From JAEULH01 sp963789785 (GTDB lineage Bacteria; Pseudomonadota; Alphaproteobacteria; Rhodospirillales; Defluviicoccaceae): a stretch of 64,000 nt of DNA. Position 1 is the first letter of the stretch; the number at the start of each line of letters is the position of its first letter. The stretch lies in contig CAWBNC010000003.1 in the NCBI GenBank assembly GCA_963789785.1, forward strand, positions 1 to 64,000, given 5' to 3'. The translations under genes and the position numbers were made by a program. This document shows, one piece after another, positions 34,719-44,451 of this stretch. The notes beneath the pieces are model-generated. The model worked only from the letters and a program-made list of their open reading frames with translations, had not been told where the DNA came from and did no database searches.

Positions 34719-36052
34719 TCAGACCGCGATCCTTGCCTGCGGCTCAGCGGCGGCGGGCAAAAAGACGGTGAAGGTTGAGCCTTCACCCTTCGTGCTGTCG
34801 ACGGCGAGTCGGCCCCGGTGGCGGTTGACGATGTGCTTGACGATGGCGAGCCCTAGGCCGGTGCCGCCCAACCGGCGCGAGCGGCCGGCGTCGGCCCGGT
34901 AGAATCGCTCGGTAAGGCGAGGAACGTGGACGGCGGCGATGCCATCGCCATGGTCGCGTACCGAGACGGCGATGCCGGCGGCACCGCCGGTTCCTGTCGC
35001 CGCGCTTGTCGCCGTGACCTCGATGCTGGTTCCCGGCTTGCCATACTTCACGGCATTGTCGAGCAAGTTGTGAAACACCTGGGTAAGCTGATCGGCATCG
35101 CCACGCGCTTTGGGCAGCTCCGGCGGACAATCGATCTCGATGGTCATGTCCTTGCCGGCGGCGCGCACGCGACAGGGCCGCGGCGACGCCGGCGAGCAGC
35201 TCTTCGATATCGACGGCCTCGCGCGGGGGCACATGCTCATTGAGCTCGACCCGGGAGAGCGACATCAGATCGTCGACCAGCCTGGCCATTCGCCTGCGCC
35301 TCGGTATGCATGATCGAGAGGAAACGCTCGCGCGCCGCCGCATCGTCGCGCGCCGGACCGCGCAGCGTTTCGATCAGGCCGATCAGCGCCGATAGCGGCG
35401 AACGCAGTTCATGGCTGGCGTTGGCGACGAAGTCGGCCTGAGTCTGTTCTGCGCGCCTTGCCCGGGTCTCGTCGTGCAGGACAAGGACCGCCCGTGGGTC
35501 TCGCGGGTCGCCGCTGCTGGGCACCCGGGCCGCGTGAAAGGTGTAGGTCCGGGCGATCGGTACCGGAAGCGTGATCTCCTCGCTGATCGTACCTGCGCCG
35601 GACGCCAGCGCTTCGACGGCCGCGAGAACCTCTGGATGGCGTACCGACATTGCCAGATCGCGACCGAGCTGGCCGATGCCAAGCGCCTCACGCGCGGGCG
35701 CGTTGACGGCAAGGATCTCGCGGGCGTCGTTGAGGACGACCAATGGATCGGGTACCGCTTCGAGAAATGCCTGCGAAACCAGACTTTGCGGCGCCTGCTG
35801 TGCGACAGGCGAGCGCGCTCTGGCACGATGGGCGCGACGGATCAGCCATGCGCCCGTGGCTGCGAGCAGCCCGATCAGGGTAACGGCTGCGAACGCGTTC
35901 ATCGCCCCGCCGATTCCGAGCACGACGATAGCCACGAAGACCGGCAGCAGGCCGCCTGCAATCTCGCTGGCGGGCTGTGGCTTCGCCACCGCGCGCACCT
36001 CCGGACGCCGGACGCCGACCGAGTCGACGTCGTCCGCCGGACCATGGCGCAC
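34719..36052 (-). CDS. phoR: Phosphate regulon sensor histidine kinase PhoR (frameshifted)
   Basis: A membrane-attached kinase that phosphorylates PhoB. It starts at a GTG at 36052. Two close N-terminal helices (LLPVFVAIVVLGIGGAM and FAAVTLIGLLAATGAWL) without a large periplasmic domain are typical of PhoR. A PAS domain follows (FLEAVPDPLVVLNDAREIL), then HisKA with the phospho-accepting His in FVANASHELRSPLSAL. The HATPase domain has NLLDNAVKYG, VRDHGDGIA and GGTGLGLAIVKHI. Indels near 35290 and 35170 split the dimerisation and ATPase parts. It lies upstream of pstS and near the other pho genes, as expected. Confidence 0.87.
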
Positions 36053-36066
36053 GAAACACAGTCAGG

Positions 36067-37149
36067 TCAATTGCCTGAGCGTGAAAAGGTTCTGACGGCG
36101 TCTTCCGGCTCGACGTCGAAGGGCGCGGCTTCAACACGGTTGCGGCCGGCGTGCTTGGCTGCGTACAGGGCGTGATCGGCGCGCTCGACCAGAAGGCGCA
36201 GCGGCTCGCCGGGCCGGAACTGGGCGGCGCCGATCGACACGGTGAACGAGCCGAGACGCTGGCTGGTGGCGCGGTTGATGACCGAGCGCCGCGATACCCG
36301 GACGCGTATGGCCTCGGCGAGCTTGACCGCATTCGCGAGCGTGGTCTGCGGCAGCACGACGGCGAACTCTTCGCCGCCGTAGCGCGCCGGCGTGTCCTGC
36401 CCCTTGACGGATTGCTTGAGCACGGCCGCCAGGAGTCGAAGAACCTGATCGCCGATATGATGGCCATGAGTGTCGTTGAACTGCTTGAAGTGGTCGATAT
36501 CGATCATCAGCAGAGAGAGCGGCTCGCCGATCTCCATCGCGTCCAGCGCGCATTGGCGAAGGACGAAGTCGAACATCTTGCGGTTGGCGATGCCGGTAAG
36601 CGCATCGGTCATGGCCTCGCGCCGGGCATCTTCGAGCTGGTCGCGCAAGTCGACTCACCTCAAGTGCGGAATCTTTGAGCTGAACGCTCGGCGTCCCGGC
36701 TTTGCTGGCGCATCGCCCGGGTCTGATCGAGGAGGCGGCACAAGACCTCGATCATGGCCTGCGACGGGGTCGGCTTTGCCAGGGCGCCCTGCACCGTTTC
36801 CAGCGTACGGCCGTAAGCCACGGCTTGGCGTTCGGCCTGGTCGAGCGACGCTCAGGACCGTGGCGAGCTCGGCTTCCATCCGCTCGGCGATAAGATGCAT
36901 GGGAACCGCTTCGTAGGGCGCCGTGCAGTACTTTTCGAAGATCTGGGCGTTGCGCTCGGCGGTGAAGTCGCTTTCGCTATCGAGCAGGATGGTCAGGGCG
37001 CGGTTGAGGTCGGGACGATCGCCGGAGAAGTAGTTGTACCAGACGGTAAAGTTGTTGGGGGTCGGCGCGATGGCGCGCTCGTCCATCAGCTTGAGTGCCG
37101 AAGTCGCAAGCGCGAGCGCCTCGTCCTGGGCATGTTGCTGCTGCGTCAT
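36067..37149 (-). CDS. Diguanylate cyclase (GGDEF) with N-terminal helical domain (frameshifted)
   Basis: Makes the second messenger cyclic di-GMP. The C-terminal 165 residues form a GGDEF domain with DALTGIANRKMFD, IDIDHFKQFNDTHGH and active-site RYGGEEF. The product-inhibition site, normally RxxD five residues before GGEEF, is KGQD here, so feedback may be weak. The N-terminal half (MTQQQHAQDEALALATSAL...FTVWYNYFSGDRPDLN) is a helical module seen in related cyclases; it has no membrane helix, so the enzyme is cytosolic. Indels near 36850 and 36655 interrupt the middle. It ends 14 bp before phoR. Confidence 0.82.
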
Positions 37150-37284
37150 GGCGCCCCCCTCGGCACGTGTTCGCTTGAGATGGACGTCATCCTAGGCCTC
37201 GCCTGTTAACGGAGCGATAAAAGGATCCGCTGGACGTGCCTTAAGGACAGGCCGGCCGCTGCATAAGCGGGAGCGGTGAGCTGG

Positions 37285-37763
37285 TCACTCCGGCCGGCGG
37301 CTCTTCAGTCCGATGGCCCTCCCGGACCGTCGCGGCCGCCCGAGGCCCGCCTGCTCGGCGGCAATGGCGGCAAGACGTTCGCTTACATCGGCCGGCAGCG
37401 GCACGCTGCACCGGGCATCAAGGTTGACATGGACGCACAGAACCTCGTTGCTGGCGACAAGACCGTCAACGCCGACGCGGTCATCTCGTGATAGATGATC
37501 ATTCGGCTGCCCTCGAAATCAGCCAGCCGGCTGGCGACGGAGACTTCCTGACCCTCGCGCACCTCGCGTTCGTAGGTCACGTGTGCTTCGGCGACGAAGA
37601 TGGAACAGTTGCTGCGCCGGCGGTAGTCTGCGCCGATGTCGAGCCGGTCGAGGACGGCGTCGGTCGCGTGATCGAAGATCAGGACGTAGAAGGCGACGTT
37701 CATATGCCCGTTGTAATCGATCCACTCGGGACGGATGACCTCGCGGTGCTGGGTGTCCTTCAT
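37285..37763 (-). CDS. Acyl-CoA thioesterase-like hotdog protein (one frameshift)
   Basis: A hotdog-fold protein of about 158 aa of the 4HBT type. It starts MKDTQHREVIRPEWIDYNGHMN; the WIDYNGHMN segment holds the catalytic Asp/Asn position and GHMN loop of these thioesterases. The middle reads VAEAHVTYEREVREGQEV. The frame breaks near 37480, and the end continues in another frame as VNLDARCSVPLPADV to a TGA. The substrate is unknown; relatives act on 3-dehydrocarnitine or short acyl-CoA. Confidence 0.75.
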
Positions 37764-37839
37764 GCTATCGTCTTTCTGCCACTGGCCCATGGCGCCCGAC
37801 TTTCCGCCCGGCTTCGGGCTTAGGCAAGCCCGCACCCGC

Positions 37840-38544
37840 ATGGAAGCCTCGACCCCGAGTGTCGGAAAGCACAAATGTTCCGGCGATGATGACGACGAAC
37901 TCTTCCGCGTCCGCGCGCTGGCCCGGCCTGGCCTCGCACCGGCGTCGTTCGCCCTCGCTCGCGGCCTCTGCCTCGTTCTGACCGGCGCTTCGGGATCGGG
38001 GAAGACCCTGCTCCTGCGCGCCCTCGCCGATCTTGATCCAAACGACGGAATCGTGACGCTCGGCGGCACCTCGCGCGCCGCGATCGCCGCGCCGGAGTGG
38101 CGGCGGCGCGTCGTTTATGTCGGGGCCGAGGCCGGCTGGTGGGCGACATGCGTCGGCGACCATTTCATCGATCGCGCCGCCGCGGTGCCCCTGATCGTCA
38201 CCCTGCTTCTGCCCGAAGCCGCGCTCGACTGGCCGGTCAGCCGGCTTTCGACCGGCGAACGCCAGCGGCTGGCGCTCGCCCGGGCAATTGCGCTCGCCCC
38301 TGAAGTCTTGCTCCTCGATGAGCCGACGTCCGGGCTCGACCCAGAAGCGGTGCACGCCGCAGAGGCGCTGCTCCGCCGGGAACTCGCCCGCGGCGTCGCT
38401 ATCGTCATGGTGAGCCACGACCGGGCGCAGGCCGAACGGCTGGCCGACGGCCACCTGTTCATTGCCCACGGCGTCCTCGCCGCAGCCGAGGGGGCCGCGG
38501 CCGAGGGGGCCGCAGCCGATCCCGCGGCGGACCGGCGAACGTGA
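37840..38544 (+). CDS. fetA: ABC ATPase of a FetAB (YbbLM)-type exporter
   Basis: A 234-aa ATPase with Walker A TGASGSGKT, signature LSTGERQRLALARA, Walker B VLLLDEPTSGLDP and H loop VSHD. With the following permease it forms the FetAB pair, linked in E. coli to iron homeostasis and oxidative-stress resistance. The C-terminus contains a short tandem repeat (AAAEGAAAEGAAAD) encoded by near-identical 15-bp units at about 38479-38520. The stop overlaps the permease GTG (GTGA). The ATG at 37840 is the most plausible start. Confidence 0.8.
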   Translation: MEASTPSVGKHKCSGDDDDELFRVRALARPGLAPASFALARGLCLVLTGASGSGKTLLLRALADLDPNDGIVTLGGTSRAAIAAPEWRRRVVYVGAEAGWWATCVGDHFIDRAAAVPLIVTLLLPEAALDWPVSRLSTGERQRLALARAIALAPEVLLLDEPTSGLDPEAVHAAEALLRRELARGVAIVMVSHDRAQAERLADGHLFIAHGVLAAAEGAAAEGAAADPAADRRT

Positions 38545-39351
38545 CGTACATCCAGCTGGGCTATGGCGACCTCGCGCTCGCCGCCTTGCTGATCGGCATC
38601 AACGCCGCTCTTTCCATCGTCTATCGTTTGGCCCTCGGCCGCCGCCTGGTCATCGCCGCTATACGCATGGTCGTCCAGCTCCTCCTGGTCGGCCTCGTCC
38701 TGGAAGGCTCTCTTCAGCGCGGCGTCGCCGCTGCTGACGCTCTGCGTCGTCCTGGTCATGGTCGCCTTCGCCGGGCACGAGATCACCGCTCGGCAGACAC
38801 GCCCGTTCACCGGCTGGTGGACCCGGGGCATCGGCGCCGGCAGCATGATGATCGCTGGCATCACCGTCACGGTCATTGCCCTGACCTCCCAGATCCGGCC
38901 CGAGCCATGGTACGACCCGCGCTACGCCATTCCCCTTCTTGGGATGGTTCTCGGCAACGCGATGAGCGGGGTCAGCGTCGGCCTCGACCGCCTGCTGAGC
39001 GCCGCGGCACGCGAACGGGCCACGATCGAGGCCCGTCTCTGCCTCGGTCAGAGCTTTCCGGAGGCGATCTCGGAGCTCCGCCGCACCGCCGTCCGCAGCG
39101 GCCTGATTCCGACCATCAACTCCATGTCCGCGGCCGGCGTCGTTTTCCTGCCCGGGATGATGACCGGCCAGATCCTCGCCGGCGTCGAACCGGCGCAGGC
39201 CGTCAAGTACCAGATCCTGATTATGTTCCTGATCGCGGGCGGTACCGGGCTCGGCGTCGTCAGCGCCACCGTCGTCGCTGCCCGCAGGCTCACCGACGAC
39301 CGGCACCGGCTTCGCGTCGACCGGCTGATCAGCGGGAACGACAGTGGTTAG
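38541..39351 (+). CDS. fetB: FetB (YbbM)-type ABC permease (one frameshift)
   Basis: A membrane protein of about 270 aa of the UPF0014 family. The N-terminal part in the first frame reads MTYIQLGYGDLALAALLIGI and VIAAIRMVVQLLLVGLVL. After an indel near 38705 the second frame continues with LCVVLVMVAFAGHEITARQ, AIPLLGMVLGNAMSGVSVGL, the family hallmark TAVRSGLIPTINSMSAAGVV and LPGMMTGQILAG. A complete exporter with FetA is therefore encoded. Confidence 0.82.
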
Positions 39352-39354
39352 CGC

Positions 39355-39470
39355 AGTACAGTAAGAAATATTAAGGCCATAGTAAAATTCATTTAATTTT
39401 CTTCATTATTGAGAACAACGTAATTAGGTTATTAACATTTGCTTTAAAGTCACCCTATACTACCATGGGG
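39355..39470 (+). promoter_or_regulatory. AT-rich leader upstream of the TadG-like gene
   Basis: About 110 bp of unusually AT-rich DNA (runs such as AAAATTCATTTAATTTTC and GGTTATTAACATTTGC) stands out sharply from the GC-rich surroundings. It probably holds the promoter of the gene at 39502. TTTGCTTTAAAG followed by CCTATACTA near 39440-39463 could include a -10 (TATACT). Confidence 0.55.
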
Positions 39471-39501
39471 CAGAACCACTACTGCCACTCAAGGGTGACC
39501 C

Positions 39502-41022
39502 ATGAGCACGCTGCTGTCCAGGCGGGGACGAAACCGCGTCGTTATTCGTCGCACTCTCCACCGCGCATCCAGAGCTTGTCATCGGCTGGCGGCCGACCGG
39601 CGCGGCGGCGTCGCCGTGTTCATGGCCATCGCGCTCATCCCCATCCTCGGGCTGATGGGCATCGCGACGGACACCGCACGCGCCTACATCGTCAAGTCGC
39701 GGCTGTCGTCGGCGGTCGACGCCGCCAGCCTCGCCGGCGGCCAGATCTTCTTTTCTTCGCACCGCGATGACGACATCCGGATGTTCTTCGAGGCGAACTT
39801 CCCCGAAGGCTACCTCGGCGCGACCGTCGACGGCCCGAACATCGTCGCCGATGACGCCCATGAAAAGGTCGAGGTGACGGCCACCGCCACGGTGCCGACC
39901 ACCTTCATGCACCTGTTCGGGTTCAAGGATTCCGTCGACGTCTATGCCGCTGCGGAAGTGACCCGCAAGATGCAGGCTCTGGACGTGGTGCTCTCGATCG
40001 ACATCTCCGGCTCGATGAACAGCGCTGCCCCCGGCGGAGGCCGGCGCATCGATGCGGCGAAGAACGCGGCCTACGAGCTCATCGACATTCTCTTCGGCGC
40101 CGACGGGACCAAGGACATGCTGAGCATCGGCCTCGTCCCTTGGAGCTCCAAGGTCAACGTCATGATCGAGGGGCAGCCCTTCGATCCGGGTGCGACGACA
40201 AGCAAGAGTGTTGCCTCGTTTCCCAATCCGGAGAACGACAACACCGTCCAGAACAGGATCTGGTTCGCCAACAACTCGCCGGTGCCGCTGCTGACGGCGC
40301 CTCCGGCGGATTGGGCCGGCTGCGTCTTTTCGCGCTACATCGACAATGCCTCGGATGCCGACGATGGCGACATCCGCTACGGCGCCTATGTCGGCGGCGG
40401 CGCCAACTGGCCGGGCTGGCAGCCGGTCTTCAATGGGTCCCACCCGAAGTGGGGTGGCGAGCCGGTTTCGGGTTCCAAGCACAACTGCAAGCTCTCCATT
40501 GCAAAGGAGGAGTGCACGGCCTGCCCCAGCGTCGGAATCACGCCGCTGCAACACGCCAAGTCGGCGATCCGCAATGCGGTCATGAATCTCCGCGCCACCG
40601 GCAACACCAACCTCCCCGCCGGCCTCGGCTGGGCGTGGCGGGTCCTGAAGCCTGAAGCGCCGTTCACCGAGGCCGACCCGAACCCGCCCTATGTCCGCGA
40701 CCAGGCGATCGTGCTGCTCACCGACGGTGAGAACTGCGCAAACTCCGGCGATGGCTACAAGCGGGTGTTCGGAAGCTGCAGCGGCGGCCGCGACGCGATG
40801 GACGCGCGGCTGCGGAAGCTGGCGGCGAACGTCAAGGCCGACAACGTGCACATCTACGTGGTCCAGTTCGCCAATCAGGGCACCGCGCTGCAGACCCTGC
40901 TCAAGCAGGTGGCGAGCGGCCCGAGCGAGCCCTTCTACTACTATGCGCCATCCGGCGCCGATCTGAAAAAGGCCTTCCGCGAGATCGCCAATCACCTCTC
41001 CGAGTTGCGCCTGTCGAAGTAG
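39502..41022 (+). CDS. TadG/TadE-like pilus-associated protein with von Willebrand A domain
   Basis: A complete 506-aa protein. A basic N-terminus with RRGGVAVFMAIALIPILG (membrane helix about 35-56) is the TadG-type anchor. The exterior part has a vWA domain with MIDAS residues D167, S169 and S171 (DISGSM) and a later metal-site strand AIVLLTDGEN. Cys pairs (ECTAC, FGSCSGG) are probably disulfide bonded outside the cell. Such proteins belong to Flp/Tad pilus or secretion systems, but no other tad genes are in this window. An efficient terminator follows, so it is a single-gene transcript. Confidence 0.85.
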   Translation: MSTLLSRRGRNRVVIRRTLHRASRACHRLAADRRGGVAVFMAIALIPILGLMGIATDTARAYIVKSRLSSAVDAASLAGGQIFFSSHRDDDIRMFFEANFPEGYLGATVDGPNIVADDAHEKVEVTATATVPTTFMHLFGFKDSVDVYAAAEVTRKMQALDVVLSIDISGSMNSAAPGGGRRIDAAKNAAYELIDILFGADGTKDMLSIGLVPWSSKVNVMIEGQPFDPGATTSKSVASFPNPENDNTVQNRIWFANNSPVPLLTAPPADWAGCVFSRYIDNASDADDGDIRYGAYVGGGANWPGWQPVFNGSHPKWGGEPVSGSKHNCKLSIAKEECTACPSVGITPLQHAKSAIRNAVMNLRATGNTNLPAGLGWAWRVLKPEAPFTEADPNPPYVRDQAIVLLTDGENCANSGDGYKRVFGSCSGGRDAMDARLRKLAANVKADNVHIYVVQFANQGTALQTLLKQVASGPSEPFYYYAPSGADLKKAFREIANHLSELRLSK

Positions 41023-41051
41023 GGAAGGCCCGACACGCATCGCACGGGAAC

Positions 41052-41086
41052 GGGCCGCTCCGGAATCGACCGGGGCGGCCCTTTTT
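41052..41086 (+). terminator. Rho-independent terminator after the TadG-like gene
   Basis: Arms 41052-41063 and 41070-41081 (12 bp, one G-U type mismatch) are followed by TTTTT. It lies 30 bp beyond the stop codon. Confidence 0.9.
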
Positions 41087-41098
41087 GTTTCGGGCAAT

Positions 41099-41830
41099 CT
41101 AACGTGTCGCCTGCCGTTTCGCCCGCGCCCGCGCTTTCGCGGCAATCAGGTTAAGCGCTTCAACTCCGGCCGAAAAAGCGATGGCGAAGTAAAGGTAGCC
41201 GCGCGGAATATGGAAATGAAGCCCGTCGGCGATCAGCGCGACACCGACCAGAAGCAGAAAACTGAGCGCCAGCATCTTCACCGTCGGGTGGTGGTTGACG
41301 AAGTTGCTGACCGAAGCCGCGGCGATCAGCATGACGCCCACGGATATGAGCACCGCGGCGATCATGATCGACAGGTGTTGCGCCATGCCGACAGCGGTGA
41401 TTACCGAGTCGAGGGAGAAAACGATGTCGAGCAGCACAATCTGGACGATAGCGGCAGCCAGTGTCGTCGCCTTCGCGCCACCTTCGGCTTCTTCGCCCTC
41501 GGTCTGATGATGGATTTCCATCGTCCCTTTGGCGAGGAGGAACACGCCGCCCGCCATCAGCACCAGGTCGCGCCAGGAGAAGGCGTAATCGCCGATCGTC
41601 ATCAGCGGCGCGGTGAGGCCGATGATCCAGGTGATCGCCGTCAGCAGACCAACGCGCATGAGCGCGGCCAGGCCAAGCCCGATCAGCCGGGCCCGGCGTT
41701 GCTGGTGCTCGGGCAGCCGCCCGGTCACGATCGACAGGAAGATAACGTTGTCGATCCCAAGCACGATCTCGAGCGCGGTCAGGGTCAGCAGACTCGCCCA
41801 CGCGTCCGGCTGGCTCAGAAGTTCGAGCAT
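41099..41830 (-). CDS. TerC-family integral membrane protein
   Basis: A complete 243-aa multipass protein with the family signatures LEIVLGIDNVIFLSI at the start and VLLDIVFSLDSVITAVGMA in the middle. Each carries conserved Asp/Asn in the membrane (D-N and D-S pairs). A cytoplasmic acidic loop (HHQTEGEEAEGG) separates the halves. TerC proteins are linked to manganese export at membranes and at protein-secretion sites in other bacteria; tellurite resistance itself is not implied. It faces the TadG-like gene tail to tail. Confidence 0.88.
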   Translation of the reverse strand: MLELLSQPDAWASLLTLTALEIVLGIDNVIFLSIVTGRLPEHQQRRARLIGLGLAALMRVGLLTAITWIIGLTAPLMTIGDYAFSWRDLVLMAGGVFLLAKGTMEIHHQTEGEEAEGGAKATTLAAAIVQIVLLDIVFSLDSVITAVGMAQHLSIMIAAVLISVGVMLIAAASVSNFVNHHPTVKMLALSFLLLVGVALIADGLHFHIPRGYLYFAIAFSAGVEALNLIAAKARARAKRQATR

Positions 41831-42037
41831 GTCCCCTCTCCCACGGAATCACGGAAATGTCGCGGTGTGCGCGCCTAGACGACGCCCGCCATGGCGCCGT
41901 GGATCTTGGCCGCTGGGGCGGCTCAAGGCACAGCGGCAACACTCATGGGGGAAGAGGCAAAAAAGGAGCCGGCGGCCGCCGCCGAGGCTACCGCCGGAGG
42001 AAAATCATTGAAGCAACCCGGGCGCGCAACCACCGTG

Positions 42038-42949
42038 TTACGACGCCGCCTGCCCCGACAGGGCCTCGCCGCTCATGGCGGCGGCACCGAGACGTTGCAC
42101 CGTCTTGCGAAGCTTGTCCAGCGCCCGGGCCTCAAGCTGGCGGACCCGCTCGCGGCTGACACCGAAGTGGTTGCCCAGTTGCTCCAGTGTCTTCGGCTCC
42201 TCGCTGAGCTGCCGCTCGGCGAGGATCTTGCGCTCACGCTCCGGAAGTTCGGCCAGAGCCTGGCGCAGCAGACCGCGGCGATAGGCGGCCTCCTGGCGAT
42301 TGGCCGCCTGCGTCTCAGGCGACGGCGTCTCGTCGACGAGCGTTTCCATCAGCTCGCCGCCGTCTTCCTCGTCATTGCGGCGCGGCGCGTTCAAGGAAAC
42401 GTCGCGGGCGCCGAGCCGCCGGTTCATGTTGACGACATCCCGCTCGGGCACATCGAGCGCCTCGGCAACGCGGGTCACGTCCTCAGGGGAAAGATCGCCG
42501 GAATCGATGACGTTCAGGTTGCGCTTGATCCGGCCGAGACTGAAGAACAGCTTCTTCTGCCCTGTCACCGTACCCATCTTGACCAGCGACCACGACCGCA
42601 GGATGTATTCGGTAATGGCGGCGCGGATCCACCACATCGCATACGTCGCCAGCCGGAACCCGCGCTGCGGCTCGAACTTCTTTACCGCCTTCATCAGCCC
42701 GATATTGCCTTCGGACACGAGATCGGCGAGCGGCAGGCCGTAGCCGCGGTAGCCGCCGGCGATTTTGGCGACCAGGCGCAGGTGGCTGGTGACCAGCCGA
42801 TGCGCGGCATCGACATCCTCATGTTCATACCAGCGCATGGCCAGCATGTACTCTTCCTCGGGCTGAAGCATCGGATAGGTCCAGATGCGCCGGTAGTACT
42901 GGGACAACCCCTCCTCCGACACAGCCGGCACATTCAGTTTCTTGCTCAT
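42038..42949 (-). CDS. rpoH: RNA polymerase sigma-32 factor (heat-shock)
   Basis: Directs RNA polymerase to heat-shock promoters. The protein is 303 aa from the ATG at 42949 (MSKKLNVPAV). Region 2 has LRLVAKIAGGYRGYGLPLADL and the -10-recognition part FRLATYAMWWIRAAITEYIL. The RpoH box, unique to sigma-32, reads GQKKLFFSLGRIKRNL. Region 4 has the helix-turn-helix TLEQLGNHFGVSRERVRQLE. An ATG five codons upstream is an alternative start. Alphaproteobacteria often have more than one rpoH; this sequence alone does not say which. Confidence 0.95.
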   Translation of the reverse strand: MSKKLNVPAVSEEGLSQYYRRIWTYPMLQPEEEYMLAMRWYEHEDVDAAHRLVTSHLRLVAKIAGGYRGYGLPLADLVSEGNIGLMKAVKKFEPQRGFRLATYAMWWIRAAITEYILRSWSLVKMGTVTGQKKLFFSLGRIKRNLNVIDSGDLSPEDVTRVAEALDVPERDVVNMNRRLGARDVSLNAPRRNDEEDGGELMETLVDETPSPETQAANRQEAAYRRGLLRQALAELPERERKILAERQLSEEPKTLEQLGNHFGVSRERVRQLEARALDKLRKTVQRLGAAAMSGEALSGQAAS

Positions 42950-43399
42950 GGCAACTCCACTCACGATCGAAGCACTCTGTCACGCGCACGCTGAGCGCAC
43001 GCGAGGATGACGCGCAGGCTTTTCCTGGCGTTTGCGGTCGGATCAGGGTCGCGCGGGAGACACTGTATCAAAAATGATCATCGGCTCGATCCTCCATAAA
43101 GAAGCAACTGGCCGGTCGGTCTTGCACGCCACTTTCGGCCGCGCATGGGTACGGCATCGCCGCACCCGGCACACACATCGGCCCTCACGAGGCACCGACG
43201 TAGATTGTATCTGGGAACCGGCAGCGCGCTCTTCAAGCACTTTTCATCGCGATGGCGCGGGTCGAAAGTCGCCGGTTGCGGGAACCGAGCCATTATCGAT
43301 CCCGATGCGGAATTGATCCCGATGCGGATTGCCATGACCTTTCGTCGCCGCTACCGTCCGCTGGCCGGCGCGCGGAAGCCAAGCCGCCGCGGCGACCAG
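42950..43399. promoter_or_regulatory. Divergent region between rpoH and the MlaC-like gene
   Basis: 450 bp without a supported gene. It must carry both promoters. A 14-bp direct repeat (GATCCCGATGCGGA) occurs at 43298-43311 and 43315-43328, just before an alternative start of the right-hand gene (ATG at 43322). No sigma consensus is clear enough to annotate. Confidence 0.5.
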
Positions 43400-44050
43400 A
43401 TGGAGATCGGGATGGCCGTCGTCCTCCGCTTGATCATGTTGGCTGTGGCATTCGCAGCCATGCCCGGCTTTTCGCGGGCCGCGGCGCCTGAGGGGCCGGC
43501 AGTCCCGGTTCAGCGGCTTCACGATGCCCTGCTTGAGGTCATGCGCGACGCCGACAGACTGAGCGTCGACGAGCGATACCAGCGGCTGGCGCCAATCCTC
43601 AATGAAATCTACGACTTCCGGACCATGACCAAGCTGACGACCGGGTCGGCCTGGACCGGCGCATCGGAGGCGGAGCGCGCCGCCCTCGTCGCAGCCTTCA
43701 GCCGCCTCAGCATTGCAACCTACGCCCAGCGCTTCAACGGCTTTTCCGGTGAGCGCTTCGAGATCCTGGGTGAACGGCCCGGGCCGCGCGAGACGATGCT
43801 GGTCGACACGCGGATCGTCCGCCCAACCGACACGCCCGTCCAGATCACCTACGTTCTGCAGAAGCAGGACCTGGCCTGGCGGATCATCGATGTCATCGTC
43901 CAGGGCTCGATCAGCGAGCTTGCCGTCCGCCGGTCGGAATATGCGCAGGTTCTCCGCCAGGGCGGGCCGCAACGGCTCAGCGAAGTGCTAAACGCCAAGG
44001 CGGACGCGATGCTTCAGGCGACCGCCCGCGCGGCGGGCAAGGAAGGCTGA
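43400..44050 (+). CDS. MlaC/Ttg2D-family periplasmic lipid-binding protein
   Basis: An exported protein of about 216 aa that probably carries phospholipid or hopanoid between membranes. The signal peptide (VLRLIMLAVAFAAMPGFSRAAA) is followed by the MlaC fold with VDERYQRLAPILNEIYDF, TMTKLTTGSAWTGAS and AWRIIDVIVQGSISELAVRR. Starts at 43412 and 43322 are also possible. The Mla ATPase and permease are not in this window, so it is an orphan copy. It resembles the hopanoid-associated HpnM at 55496-56155 in fold and length. Confidence 0.82.
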   Translation: MEIGMAVVLRLIMLAVAFAAMPGFSRAAAPEGPAVPVQRLHDALLEVMRDADRLSVDERYQRLAPILNEIYDFRTMTKLTTGSAWTGASEAERAALVAAFSRLSIATYAQRFNGFSGERFEILGERPGPRETMLVDTRIVRPTDTPVQITYVLQKQDLAWRIIDVIVQGSISELAVRRSEYAQVLRQGGPQRLSEVLNAKADAMLQATARAAGKEG

Positions 44051-44099
44051 AACGACGTACCGGTTTGCGCGGACGCGCCGGACGTAGTCGGCCCCCGCC

Positions 44100-44279
44100 T
44101 CAGCCCTTCGGTTCCAGGATCTGCCGTCCGCGATACATGCCGGTCGCAAGATCGATGTGATGCGGTCGGCGCAGCTCGCCGGAGGTCTTGTCCTCGACGT
44201 AAGCTTCCGACTTTAGCGAATGATGCGAACGGCGCATGTTCCGCTTCGACTTCGACGTTTTTCTTTTTGGAACGGCCAT
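44100..44279 (-). CDS. rpmF: 50S ribosomal protein L32
   Basis: A 59-codon gene read directly from the minus strand: it begins MAVPKRKTSKSKRNMRRSHH and ends GMYRGRQILEPKG. That is the full L32 of Alphaproteobacteria, with the basic N-terminal tail; the zinc-binding cysteines of some L32 types are absent, as is usual here. It lies convergent with the MlaC-like gene (49 bp apart) and divergent from hisI. Confidence 0.95.
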   Translation of the reverse strand: MAVPKRKTSKSKRNMRRSHHSLKSEAYVEDKTSGELRRPHHIDLATGMYRGRQILEPKG

Positions 44280-44451
44280 CTGCCCTCAACCCTTCGCCTT
44301 CGTGTCAGCCATCCGCCATCGCAGGAGGGCGTCTCGCCCGGATCGCGCTGACGGTAAAGGAAAAATAAACCGGTGGCCGGTCGCATCGCAACCGCCGAGC
44401 GCCTATGGTATGGACACGAACCGCCGAGAACGCAACCGGAGTCTTGTCGTC

